Source: Halarchaeum nitratireducens
Lineage (GTDB): Archaea; Halobacteriota; Halobacteria; Halobacteriales; Halobacteriaceae
Assembly (NCBI RefSeq): GCF_014647155.1
Contig: NZ_BMOQ01000004.1
Coordinates: 1 to 64,000, forward strand
Length of the DNA stretch: 64,000 bases
Reading direction: 5' to 3'
Part shown: piece after piece, positions 1-7,886 of the stretch
Position numbering within the stretch: the stretch's first letter is position 1
How the letters are laid out: each line of letters starts with the position of its first letter
The notes under the pieces: model-generated
Databases searched by the model: none
What the model was told of the DNA's origin: nothing
Seen by the model: the letters and a program-made list of their open reading frames with translations, nothing else
Made by a program: the position numbers and the translations under genes

Positions 1-56
1 AATCTCTCCGCTTCAACTCCTTTGATTTAGCGCCCCATCCCGACGCCGTCTAGTGA

Positions 57-509
57 TTCAACACAGCCATTGAGACGTTCCGGCGCAAACTTGACCGGCA
101 GGGACACAGCGAGCACGATCCAACAGCGTATCTAAATGACGACGAATGCCCAATATGTTCAACAAATCACCGTGTCGTGGACGCACTTCCGGCGCGTCCC
201 TTGTCGCGCTCCGCAATCAACGAACTAAAAGATGCGGACAGGGTTGCATTCGCAAAGGGTGTCTTCATCAGTTTAGATGATTCGGCTGAACAGGATGTCG
301 AAGACACAGGTACGGTTGTGCTGTCAACTTCGGACACAACACAGGTTGTTTCCCTCCTTGATCCAGGCTGGGTTGTCGATCGCGAGATAAATCATGTTGG
401 ACAAACAGACCCCTCTGAGTTTGGTTCTGCGATCTGGGAGTTAGTCAGCGACGAATATTCAGCGTGGATGGAAGAGTACGCCTCTGACCGAGATTTCACT
501 ATCAACTAA
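57..509 (+). CDS. Hypothetical protein, probable 5'-truncated gene (annotatable start GTG 177)
   Basis: I do not recognise the family. From the GTG at 177 the product is 110 residues, acidic, with no membrane segment. The same frame stays open back to position 57 with no ATG, GTG or TTG, and is closed there by two adjacent stops (TAG TGA at 51-56). The upstream extension reads like protein, including a CPIC pair that could be half of a zinc site. This suggests that the gene lost its 5' end, or that the true start lies beyond a mutation. Base composition is clearly more AT-rich than the core genes, as for the next gene, so both probably belong to an acquired segment. The C-terminus is intact. 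A real protein starting at 177 is possible but less natural. Confidence 0.4.
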   Translation, partial: FNTAIETFRRKLDRQGHSEHDPTAYLNDDECPICSTNHRVVDALPARPLSRSAINELKDADRVAFAKGVFISLDDSAEQDVEDTGTVVLSTSDTTQVVSLLDPGWVVDREINHVGQTDPSEFGSAIWELVSDEYSAWMEEYASDRDFTIN

Positions 510-559
510 AACGCATGCAGCTGTTCCAAACAGAGTTTATCATTGGATCCTATATGCTA

Positions 560-1726
560 CTATGAATATCGGTTGTCCCAGCTTCTCGTGAATTCATGAC
601 TTGGACGAACATTGCTAATTATTTGTTTTACCGCTTGTCTATCGGTTTCTGGGCCCCCCGATTCGTGCCAGTACCGCGAGACGATATCATCAAATGAGAT
701 CTTCCTGTCTTTTTGCTGGGCGAAACCCACTACAAACGATACAATCTGTTTCAAGGTGATTTCAGATTTCAGCGACATAGAGATCTCATCTGAGTCTCTC
801 ATTTCAGAATGGATTTGACACAAGTCCCGGATACGTTGTTGATCATCGTCGTTCAGATCCTCGTAATTTTCGTCCATATCAGCCAACCACTCCTTGACGG
901 TCGATAAGTAGTCAACCGGGGTTACGGGTTCAGTTGGATTATGGGGTGGAGTGACCATCTTACTGGGAGGGATATCTTCTGGCCAAACATCTTCCTCCCA
1001 ATTGTGGATGATCTCTCTGTATTCATCCTCAACCCAGAGTAATTCCTCCTCAGTAATAGCAAGATCTGGGTCGGAGAAAACAACATCTTCCTTCTGATGG
1101 AACCGCCAATTCAATGGGAGATATCCCTCTAAAAGGTCCGGGTGTGCGCCATCGATGAACGCTGCACGTTGGCGTTCAATCCGGGATACGTCGCTTGGAG
1201 ATATGAATCTGACTTCACCTAGACGTTTCGGCGTACTAGAGCTGTAGCGATCCATCTCGTATGATTTGAATAAGCAAACTCGACCGACGTCCTCCGGATT
1301 TGAATTATAGCTTGCAAAGAAACAAGCGACAAGCGGTTCTGTTGTAACATCCAGCAGCCATGACCTGACAGCGGTATTCTCCAGCACTCCAGAATAATGC
1401 TTAGCAATGGCTAGTGCATCTTCTTGCGACACTTGAAGCTCAGATTGTAGGTGTCTGACAAGTGAAGATAATTTCCGTATCTCCTGGTCGACATCACCTA
1501 CGTCGTAGCGAAATAGGCTGGGGCGGATGGTCCAATCGGCATCTCTTTGCCCGCGATAATACCATTCATCCCTATCACCCTGAACGGATTTCAGTAATAG
1601 AGCCAGTTCATATACGTCTTCAAGAGGCTCGCTTTTAGAAAACTCAAGACTACGGCGGAAAAAGTGCCGTTCAACGGGGTCGTCGAGATCTTTGTAGTTA
1701 AAATATGCCTCGCGCCATGAGCTCAT
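560..1726 (-). CDS. FRG-domain protein
   Basis: This 388-residue soluble protein carries an FRG domain. The signature is visible as YRGQ at residues 57-60 followed by W and RPSLFR (about 65-73), then HY near 110-111, LLDVTTEPLVACFFA at about 124-138, and an RIxxQRAAF element near residues 182-190. FRG domains occur in many mobile or defence-associated proteins of bacteria, archaea and phages; their activity is not settled. The C-terminal half (200-388) is acidic and not recognised. An insertion between HY and the LLD motif (SGVLENTAVRSW) differs from the common QHYGLPTRLLDW form. A TATA-like AT-rich element lies about 27 nt before the ATG on the minus strand, which suggests a leaderless transcript. 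Low GC and no housekeeping neighbours point to horizontal acquisition. No partner gene is visible inside the window. Confidence 0.75.
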   Translation of the reverse strand: MSSWREAYFNYKDLDDPVERHFFRRSLEFSKSEPLEDVYELALLLKSVQGDRDEWYYRGQRDADWTIRPSLFRYDVGDVDQEIRKLSSLVRHLQSELQVSQEDALAIAKHYSGVLENTAVRSWLLDVTTEPLVACFFASYNSNPEDVGRVCLFKSYEMDRYSSSTPKRLGEVRFISPSDVSRIERQRAAFIDGAHPDLLEGYLPLNWRFHQKEDVVFSDPDLAITEEELLWVEDEYREIIHNWEEDVWPEDIPPSKMVTPPHNPTEPVTPVDYLSTVKEWLADMDENYEDLNDDDQQRIRDLCQIHSEMRDSDEISMSLKSEITLKQIVSFVVGFAQQKDRKISFDDIVSRYWHESGGPETDRQAVKQIISNVRPSHEFTRSWDNRYS

Positions 1727-2168
1727 TTCAATTTGAAGTGTGGAGTGGAAGCCTAATTGATTTACTCTTCCTACACTATCACAGAATGAGCAGCCTCGAT
1801 AGACGCGCTAAACACATTCACTATGGATAGATTGTGAGTCGTGAGTGCCGAGGCCGACCTATTACCGACTCGCGAAGTGAGGCGCACTGTCCCCATAGAG
1901 CGCCGCCTGTTGGTGACCGGATAGGGCGATAGATAGCGTCCCGAGAGCGACAGCGCGCTCCCGGACGCGGTCCGGTTACTCCGTTCGTCCGCTCTGACCG
2001 TCTCGCGCTCCAAGGTAGCTGGGCGATTGTCACGTCTTCAGCGGTGGTTCGGGGACACCGGCGGTGAGCTCCCGGCACGCGGTCGTCGAACGGATACGAC
2101 GACACCAGTTGGCTTCGCCGGGTGGGACTCCCCCGTACGCATTTGTGACGGTCGCCGAAACGACGTAC
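1727..2168. other. Gap at the edge of the AT-rich segment
   Basis: This 440-nt stretch marks the change from the AT-richer left segment to normal high-GC sequence, at about 1800-1850. Open frames in it have the basic, Arg/Ser-rich composition of non-coding GC-rich DNA and are not credible. The left end holds the FRG gene promoter, and the right end should hold the promoter of the HTH-10 regulator. No tRNA or attachment-site duplication was recognised. Confidence 0.5.
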
Positions 2169-2813
2169 ATGGGTATCATTTGCGAGTTCGAGTTGGAGTT
2201 AGCGGATTTGCCGCTGTGTGCCATCGCAGAGGAACTGGACTCCAGGCTGATCGTCGACAACGTCGTCTCCAGGGCGACCGACGAGACGACACTCGTGTTC
2301 TCCGCGACGGGCGTCGAACCGAACGCGCTCGAGTCGGCATTGCTCGGCGACGAATCGGTCGTGGAGTCCGTTGCCATCGACTCGACTGTCGTCGAGTCCC
2401 GGTATCGGGTCGTTCTCGATACGGACTACGTCGAAATATACACTCAACTGGTCGCCCGGCAGACGTACCCGATGGGTGCGATCGTGACCGCGCACGGGTG
2501 GACGGTGAGCACGCAGTTCGCCGACCGAGCGGATCTCGAAGCCTTCCGGGACGCCTGTCAGTCTAGCAATGTCACGTTCCGTCCACATCGGGTCTGCGAG
2601 ACGGAACACGGCGGCGACGACTACGGACTCACCGCCCCCCAGCGGGAGGCACTACTGGTGGCCTACCGACTGGGGTATTTCGCCGTCCCCCGCGAGGCAG
2701 ACCTGACAGATCTTTCGGCGGAACTCGACGCGACCACGTCCGCGATCTCGGAGCGTCTCCGCCGTGGAACGCACCAGTTGATTGATCACACCCTCGCCAG
2801 TTCCGAACGGTGA
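2169..2813 (+). CDS. HTH-10 (Bat-type) DNA-binding regulator
   Basis: This is a haloarchaeal regulator of the bacterio-opsin-activator type. The N-terminal about 150 residues form the unclassified sensor or associated region. The last about 55 residues hold the HTH-10 domain: LTAPQREALLVAYRLGYF, then a PRE element, DLSAEL, and SAISERLRRG as recognition helix. I chose ATG 2169 (214 aa, MGIICEFELEL), because the upstream extension in frame is basic and unlike the family. It sits directly upstream of, and parallel to, the oleate hydratase gene, with a near-palindrome between them, so it may regulate that gene; this is inference. A second member of the family lies at 17242. Confidence 0.82.
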   Translation: MGIICEFELELADLPLCAIAEELDSRLIVDNVVSRATDETTLVFSATGVEPNALESALLGDESVVESVAIDSTVVESRYRVVLDTDYVEIYTQLVARQTYPMGAIVTAHGWTVSTQFADRADLEAFRDACQSSNVTFRPHRVCETEHGGDDYGLTAPQREALLVAYRLGYFAVPREADLTDLSAELDATTSAISERLRRGTHQLIDHTLASSER

Positions 2814-2856
2814 CGGTGGGCTCTCCGGAGCGTAGCTGTACTGTGACCATATCCAA

Positions 2857-2884
2857 CCGCATATGAATTGCTGTACATGTGCGG
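2857..2884. promoter_or_regulatory. Near-palindrome upstream of oleate hydratase (possible operator)
   Basis: The arms CCGCATATG (2857-2865) and CATGTGCGG (2876-2884) pair at 8 of 9 positions around a 10-nt spacer. They lie 50-80 nt before the ATG of the oleate hydratase gene and just after the HTH-10 regulator gene. The position suits an archaeal operator, but no binding protein is proven. Confidence 0.35.
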
Positions 2885-2934
2885 GCAACGGTTAGGGAAC
2901 TGACGCGCGTATCACTCGATAACGGGAACTCAAC

Positions 2935-4524
2935 ATGACTATCCACCAGCCCCCACACGTCACTGACCGCGACGCACACTTCGTCGGCGGCGGCATCGCG
3001 TCCCTCGCCGGCGCGGCGTTCCTCGTCCGGGACGGAAATATGCCCGGCGAGAACATCTCCGTCTACGAAAAGCTCGACGTCGTCGGTGGCGCGTTGGACG
3101 GCGCCGGCGACCCGGACGAGGGCTACCTGATTCGGGGTGGTAGGATGTTCAACTACCCGACGTACGAATGTACGTGGAACCTCTTCGAGTCCATCCCGTC
3201 GCTCGAAGACGACTCGCGCTCGGTCAAAGCCGTGATGGACGAGTTCAACGAAGCGCACCCCTCGTACGCGAAAACACGACTGATGCGCGAGGGCGAACGG
3301 ATCGACGCGGGCGAGTACGGGCTGACGCGCCAGCACCGGCAGTCGATAGCTCGGTTGCTCCTCACGCCCGAACCGCGACTCGGAGACACACGTATCGAGG
3401 AGTGGTTCGACGAGTCGTTCCTGGAGACGAACTTCTGGTACGTCTGGGCGACTATCTTCGCGTTCCAGCCGTGGCACAGCGTCGCCGAAGTCCGGCGATA
3501 CATGTACCGGTTCCTCCACGAGTTCCCCCAGCTACACACCATGGAGGGCATTGATCGGACGAAGTACAACCAGTACGACTCGATGATTCTCCCGCTCCGG
3601 CAGTGGCTTGAGGACCGCGGCGTCAATTTCGAGTACGGTCACGAGGTGACGGACATGGACATCATCCCGTCGCGAACGGGGCGCACCGTCGAGCGCATCT
3701 ACTGTGAGACCGACAGCGGAACCGAGTCAGTCGACGTTGACGCGTCGGATCTCGTGTTCGTGACGAACGGGTCGATGACCGACGGCTCGTCTGTCGGCGG
3801 GATGGACGAGGTCCCCGAACTGAACGAGACCGGCGCGTCCTGGGAGCTGTGGAAGTCCATCGCCGAGGACAACCCGCAGTTCGGGACTCCCTCTGTGTTC
3901 GCGGACAACGTCACGGAGACGAAGTGGGAGTCGTTCACCGTCACCCTGCACAACACCGAACTGTTCGACCACATCGTCGATTTCACCGACGAGGAGCCAG
4001 GTAACGGGCTCGTCACCTACCTCGGATCGAACTGGCTGTTGTCGACGGTCGTCGCCGCGCAGCCCCACTTCGCGAACCAACCGGACGACGTGAAGGTCTT
4101 CTGGGGCTACGCACTGTTCCCGGACCGACAGGGGAACTACGTGGAGAAGCCGATGTCGGAGTGTACCGGCCGGGAGATCCTTCGGGAGCTGTGTTACCAC
4201 CTGCAGTGTGAAGACCGTCTCCCGGAGATACTCGACAGCGTGACCTGCATCCCAGTGATGATGCCGTTCATCACGGCCCACTTCCAGCCTCGGGTACCCG
4301 GTGACCGGCCAGCGATCGTCCCGGACGGGTCGAACAATCTGGCGTTCCTCGGACAGTACGCCGAACAGCCGCGCGACGTCGTGTTCACCGTCGAGTACTC
4401 GGTTCGGTCGGCGATGACTGCTGTCTACGAGATGCTCGACGTCGACGAGACGGTCCCGCCGGTGACGAAACACTACCGGGACCCTTCCGTCCTCGTGGAC
4501 GCCGTTCGCGCGGCGCACCGGTGA
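2935..4524 (+). CDS. ohyA: Oleate hydratase (myosin-cross-reactive antigen family)
   Basis: The enzyme adds water across the cis-9 double bond of oleate and related unsaturated fatty acids, using FAD as a structural cofactor. An N-terminal dinucleotide-binding motif GGGIASLAG (18-26) is followed by a VYEK strand end and VVGGALDGAG (49-58). The family hallmark GGRMFNYPTYECTWNLF spans about 68-84, and the Glu there (residue 78) aligns by memory with the catalytic Glu of bacterial enzymes. At 529 residues it is slightly shorter than typical bacterial homologues. Haloarchaeal lipids are isoprenoid, so the substrate is probably environmental fatty acid, and detoxification or a carbon use role is inferred. 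The gene stands alone behind an HTH-10 regulator. A weak hairpin (ACGGGA/TCCCGT, 4533-4548) follows the stop. Confidence 0.9.
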   Translation: MTIHQPPHVTDRDAHFVGGGIASLAGAAFLVRDGNMPGENISVYEKLDVVGGALDGAGDPDEGYLIRGGRMFNYPTYECTWNLFESIPSLEDDSRSVKAVMDEFNEAHPSYAKTRLMREGERIDAGEYGLTRQHRQSIARLLLTPEPRLGDTRIEEWFDESFLETNFWYVWATIFAFQPWHSVAEVRRYMYRFLHEFPQLHTMEGIDRTKYNQYDSMILPLRQWLEDRGVNFEYGHEVTDMDIIPSRTGRTVERIYCETDSGTESVDVDASDLVFVTNGSMTDGSSVGGMDEVPELNETGASWELWKSIAEDNPQFGTPSVFADNVTETKWESFTVTLHNTELFDHIVDFTDEEPGNGLVTYLGSNWLLSTVVAAQPHFANQPDDVKVFWGYALFPDRQGNYVEKPMSECTGREILRELCYHLQCEDRLPEILDSVTCIPVMMPFITAHFQPRVPGDRPAIVPDGSNNLAFLGQYAEQPRDVVFTVEYSVRSAMTAVYEMLDVDETVPPVTKHYRDPSVLVDAVRAAHR

Positions 4525-4532
4525 GGAGGAAA

Positions 4533-4548
4533 ACGGGAACTCTCCCGT
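4533..4548 (+). terminator. Weak hairpin after oleate hydratase
   Basis: Perfect 6-bp arms ACGGGA and TCCCGT enclose an ACTC loop, 9 nt after the stop codon. There is no clear T-tract, so a termination role is only possible. Confidence 0.3.
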
Positions 4549-4597
4549 CGGTCGAAGGAGGCCGTCGTCCACGTCTACCTCGCCGGCCAGTGAACTA

Positions 4598-4647
4598 CCC
4601 TACCCTACTCGCTCACGGCTGACGCCGTTCGCTCCTTGAGGGTAGGG
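4598..4647 (-). ncRNA. 3' hairpin of the IS1341-type element (candidate omega-RNA 3' end)
   Basis: Outer arms CCCTACCC (4598-4605) and GGGTAGGG (4640-4647) are exact complements. An inner stem ACGGC/GCCGT (4615-4619 and 4624-4628) closes a 4-nt loop. The structure encloses the tnpB stop codon (4605-4607). TnpB proteins use a guide RNA that overlaps the 3' end of their own gene and extends past the element border, so this is the expected place for its scaffold. The guide would begin beyond about position 4597 on the minus strand. The exact element end cannot be fixed here. Confidence 0.45.
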
Positions 4648-5846
4648 CTTCCTGCTTCTAGGACGCGCTTTGCAGACACAACGGTGTCCACAGGGAGCGC
4701 AGTCTCCACAGGCGGTAATTCGGAGTGTCCCACTCCTACATCTTCGAGACCGCGAGAAAGAATGTTCCACGCCGCATTCGCGTCCCTGTCCGCCTCAAAA
4801 CCGCAGGCGGGACAGGAGTGTTTACGAACCCACAACGGCTTCTCCGTTTCGACACCACAGGACGCGCATTCTTTAGTCGTCCCTCTCGAGTTGACCGCTA
4901 CAAAGTGCGTCCCCTCTCGCTCGCACTTGTATTCAAGCAACGAGAGGTACGTCCGCCATGCGGCAGAGGCGGTGTTGCGGCTGTTCGATGGCGACTCCAT
5001 CATTCCTTCGACGTTCAGGTCTTCGACTGCCACGAGGTCGTATTCTCGTGCGTAGTAGTTCGAGAGTTTGTGGAGGAAGTCGCGGCGCTTGCGTCGGAGA
5101 TCGGCGTGACACTCCGCAACCCGCCGCCGTTGTGTCTCCCAGTTGTTCGACCCGTGTTGTTTGCGCGAAAGCTTTCGTTGCTCACGTTCCAAGCGTTCAC
5201 GCTCGTCTGCGAGGTCGAGCGAGCCGACGGCAGTTCCGTCAGTATCGTGGGCGTACTTGAGAATCCCGACGTCGATGCCGACGCAGTTCTCGGGATTCGC
5301 AGGCGGTTCGGGCGGCTCACGGTCCATTTGGACACCGAAGGTGGCGAACCACTCGCCCGTCGGTTCCTTCTTTACCGTGACCTGTTTGAGTTTCGCGTCG
5401 TTGGGGATGGGGCGGTGAAGCCGAATCGGGATGTCCGCGAGTTTCGAGAGTGAGAGGACAGTCTGACCGCTCTTCTTGTCGAGCTTGAAGCCAGACTGAC
5501 TGTACGTGAAACTGCGGAACTCCCGTGGGGGCTTCCACTTGAGGTGCCCGACGCCGTAGCCGTTCTCCTTGAGTGCGGAGAGTCCTTTCAGGTTGTCGAA
5601 CAGCCGTTCCACGACGGTTTGGAGGACCTTTGAGTACACGTCCGAGAGGTCATCCCACCACGTTTTGAGGTCGGGGAGCTCCGACCGCAGGGTGGTCATG
5701 GACGGCAGTTCGCCGTGCTTGTCTTGGTACTCGTTGAGACGGTAGAGCGTATGGTTATACAGTTGCCTACAGATGTCTCGGTGGCGGTCCAACTCTTCGC
5801 GGTGGGCGTCGGACGGTTTGAGACGATACTTGTAGGCGTAGTACAT
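4605..5846 (-). CDS. tnpB: TnpB, RNA-guided nuclease of an IS1341-type (IS200/IS605 family) element
   Basis: Full-length 413-residue TnpB. RuvC-I is GIDVG (catalytic Asp192), RuvC-II is VAVEDLNVEGM (Glu275), a four-Cys zinc finger sits at Cys327/Cys330 and Cys345/Cys348, and RuvC-III is DRDANAAWNIL (Asp353/355). The N-terminal region (about 1-180) matches the usual helical and beta-barrel part. No tnpA (Y1 transposase) is present nearby, so the element is of the TnpB-only IS1341 type and would need TnpA in trans to move. Known TnpB proteins cut DNA at sites specified by an omega-RNA and help to retain the element. All catalytic and zinc residues look intact. The small ORF at 5850-5969 lies immediately upstream on the same strand. 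Confidence 0.93.
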   Translation of the reverse strand: MYYAYKYRLKPSDAHREELDRHRDICRQLYNHTLYRLNEYQDKHGELPSMTTLRSELPDLKTWWDDLSDVYSKVLQTVVERLFDNLKGLSALKENGYGVGHLKWKPPREFRSFTYSQSGFKLDKKSGQTVLSLSKLADIPIRLHRPIPNDAKLKQVTVKKEPTGEWFATFGVQMDREPPEPPANPENCVGIDVGILKYAHDTDGTAVGSLDLADERERLEREQRKLSRKQHGSNNWETQRRRVAECHADLRRKRRDFLHKLSNYYAREYDLVAVEDLNVEGMMESPSNSRNTASAAWRTYLSLLEYKCEREGTHFVAVNSRGTTKECASCGVETEKPLWVRKHSCPACGFEADRDANAAWNILSRGLEDVGVGHSELPPVETALPVDTVVSAKRVLEAGSPTLKERTASAVSE

Positions 5847-5849
5847 CCG

Positions 5850-5969
5850 TTACTTGCGGTCCTCGATAAGTTCGTCCAACTGCTCGCGGATGAACGACGA
5901 GAGGTTGAGGTGGTGGTCCTCAATCCACTCGTCTTGGTCCTCCCTGATGGTGATCGTCTTTCGTTTCAC
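5850..5969 (-). CDS. 39-residue ORF upstream of tnpB (ribbon-helix-helix-like)
   Basis: GTG-started ORF that ends 3 nt before the tnpB start. The product begins KRKTITIREDQDEWIEDH and continues LNLSSFIREQLDEL, the short strand plus amphipathic helices typical of small ribbon-helix-helix or CopG-like DNA-binding peptides. Similar short ORFs accompany haloarchaeal IS1341 elements as far as I recall. It could repress tnpB or the element. Its low-GC, protein-like codons and tight linkage support it as real. It is shorter than most ORF-calling limits. Confidence 0.7.
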   Translation of the reverse strand: MKRKTITIREDQDEWIEDHHLNLSSFIREQLDELIEDRK

Positions 5970-6188
5970 TGTAATGCACGGTATGCACGTCAAACGTATA
6001 ACAGCTTCGGTGAAGCGTTGGCCTGTGGTCCGAGTGTCGAACCTGTATGAACCGTGTCCGGCGCTGTATCCCCTCCCTGCTCGCGCCTTCGGCGCTCGCT
6101 GAGGAAGGGGGATTAGCGCCTGCTTTCAGCTAAGCGATCGGAACTTCGACGTGCGCTACTCACCGACGCGTACCCTTCTCGACGGGAG

Positions 6189-7838
6189 GTGATGCGGGGT
6201 ATCATAACCGTGGAGCGCGTAGTTCGTCGCGGGATGCATCGGATCTCGGCGCGGCTCGGCGGCGCGATCACGGCCTCGCTCGGCGTCGTTCTCACCGCGC
6301 TTCTCACCCACCACGCGTACACGTTTCGACACCTCCCGTTGCACACCGGGTTGGAGGCGGCTCCGCTGGCCGCCTCGCTCAGCGTCGTGGTCGCCGGCGT
6401 CGTGATCGCTCGCGGGGGGATCGTCTCCGAGCCGTTCGTCGGGCGTACCCTCCTGTGGATGGCGGCCGGGATCGTCGCCATCGGCGGGATGAACACGTGG
6501 ATCGTCGCCGAAGTCCATCTCCTCGTGCCCGTCGATGGGTGGTACGACCCGGTGCGGGAGTTCCTCAGCGTCGTCCCCTTCGGCGTGCTGCTCGGCCTGA
6601 TCGTCGGCATCTACGACGCGGGTCGCCTCGATCAACAACGCGACATCCGGCGGCTCAACCGAATCAACGAGACGCTCCGCATCACCACGCAGGAGCTCGT
6701 CGACAAGACCAACAGGGACGCCCTCGAACAGGCGGTCTGCGACCGTCTCACGGAGTCGGCCCCCTACGACGCGGTCTGGATGGGTCGTTACGACCCGGAC
6801 GCGACGGTGGTCACGCCCTCGGCGTCGGCCGGCTTCGACGACGGATACATCGAGTCGTTCGAGGTCACCACCGACGAGACTGAGCTCGGGAAAGGGCCGG
6901 GCGGGCGCGCGATCAAGACCCGCGAACCCCAGTGGGTGTCGAGCGTCTACGCGGACCCGACGATGGAGCCGTGGTGGGACGTCCTCGAAGATCAGGACGT
7001 CGAGTCGCTCGCGGTCATCCCGATCACGCACGGCGAGACCATCTACGGTTTCTTCAGTATCTACGCCGATCGGCCGAACGTCTTCGACGCGCGCGAGCGC
7101 GAGGTGCTCTCGGAACTCGGGGACTCCGTCGGGCACGCGATCGCCTCCATCGAGGCCCGCGAGCGACTCGCGCGACGCGAGCGCGAACTCGCGCGGCAGA
7201 ACGAGCGCTTGGAGGAGTTCGCGGGCGTCGTCTCGCACGACCTCCGGAGTCCGCTGAACGTCGCGGAGGGGTACCTCGACCTCGCGCGCGAGTCCGGCGA
7301 TGACGCCCACTTCGACCGCGTCGAGGCGGCGCTCGTCCGGATGAACGACCTCATCGACGACCTCCTCGCGCTCGCGCGGCAGGGCGAGGCCGTCGACGAG
7401 GTCGAACCCGTCCCCCTCCGCGACGTGGTCGAACGCGCGTGGTCGACGGCCGGCACGCCGGCGGCGACGCTCCGGATCGCCGACGACCTCGGTGTCGTCG
7501 CCTGCGATCGCAGTCGACTGCGCCAACTCCTCGAGAACCTCTTTCGCAACGCGATCACGCACGCGGCGAACGAGGACGACGCGGCCGACCTCACCGTCAC
7601 GGTCGGTCGCCTCGACGAGGGGTTCTACGTCGCCGACGACGGGTCCGGCGTCCCCGCGGGCGAGCGCGAGCGGGTGTTCGACATCGGCTACACCACGGCG
7701 GACGGCGGGACGGGCTTCGGCCTCAATATCGTCCGACAGATCGCGGACGCTCACGGCTGGTCGGTCACCCTGACGACGAGCGAGGGCGGGGGCGCGCGCT
7801 TCGAGTTCGACGGCGTCGAGATGCGCGAGTCGACGTGA
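6189..7838 (+). CDS. Membrane sensor histidine kinase with GAF domain
   Basis: The 549-residue kinase has about four N-terminal membrane segments (roughly 25-45, 58-75, 87-110, 125-143), a GAF domain (about 175-325), a short coiled linker rich in Arg/Glu, then the HisKA dimerisation helix with the phospho-acceptor in VVSHDLRSPLN (His350). The ATPase domain shows an N-box near 446-458, DDGSGVP (483-489) and GTGFGL (507-512). All catalytic boxes are intact. The signal is unknown; GAF may bind a small ligand or sense light or redox. No response regulator is adjacent, which is common in haloarchaea. A GGAGGTGAT sequence overlaps the proposed GTG/ATG start (6189/6192), and starts at 6210 or 6234 are also possible. 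Confidence 0.85.
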   Translation: MMRGIITVERVVRRGMHRISARLGGAITASLGVVLTALLTHHAYTFRHLPLHTGLEAAPLAASLSVVVAGVVIARGGIVSEPFVGRTLLWMAAGIVAIGGMNTWIVAEVHLLVPVDGWYDPVREFLSVVPFGVLLGLIVGIYDAGRLDQQRDIRRLNRINETLRITTQELVDKTNRDALEQAVCDRLTESAPYDAVWMGRYDPDATVVTPSASAGFDDGYIESFEVTTDETELGKGPGGRAIKTREPQWVSSVYADPTMEPWWDVLEDQDVESLAVIPITHGETIYGFFSIYADRPNVFDAREREVLSELGDSVGHAIASIEARERLARRERELARQNERLEEFAGVVSHDLRSPLNVAEGYLDLARESGDDAHFDRVEAALVRMNDLIDDLLALARQGEAVDEVEPVPLRDVVERAWSTAGTPAATLRIADDLGVVACDRSRLRQLLENLFRNAITHAANEDDAADLTVTVGRLDEGFYVADDGSGVPAGERERVFDIGYTTADGGTGFGLNIVRQIADAHGWSVTLTTSEGGGARFEFDGVEMREST

Positions 7839-7886
7839 TGTGACGGCCGGCCAAACCCTATACCGCCCCGACCCCTCTCCCGTCGT

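Larger units (their letters stand above)
4590..6060 (-). mobile_element. IS1341-type element (tnpB only), approximate limits
   Basis: The unit comprises the 3' hairpin, tnpB, the small ribbon-helix-helix-like ORF and about 90 nt of AT-richer leader. IS200/IS605 elements have no terminal inverted repeats and make no target duplication, so the borders cannot be read directly. The left border should lie just outside the hairpin at 4598 and the right border somewhere in 5970-6110. It is inserted between the oleate hydratase gene and a sensor kinase and interrupts neither. Confidence 0.6.
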
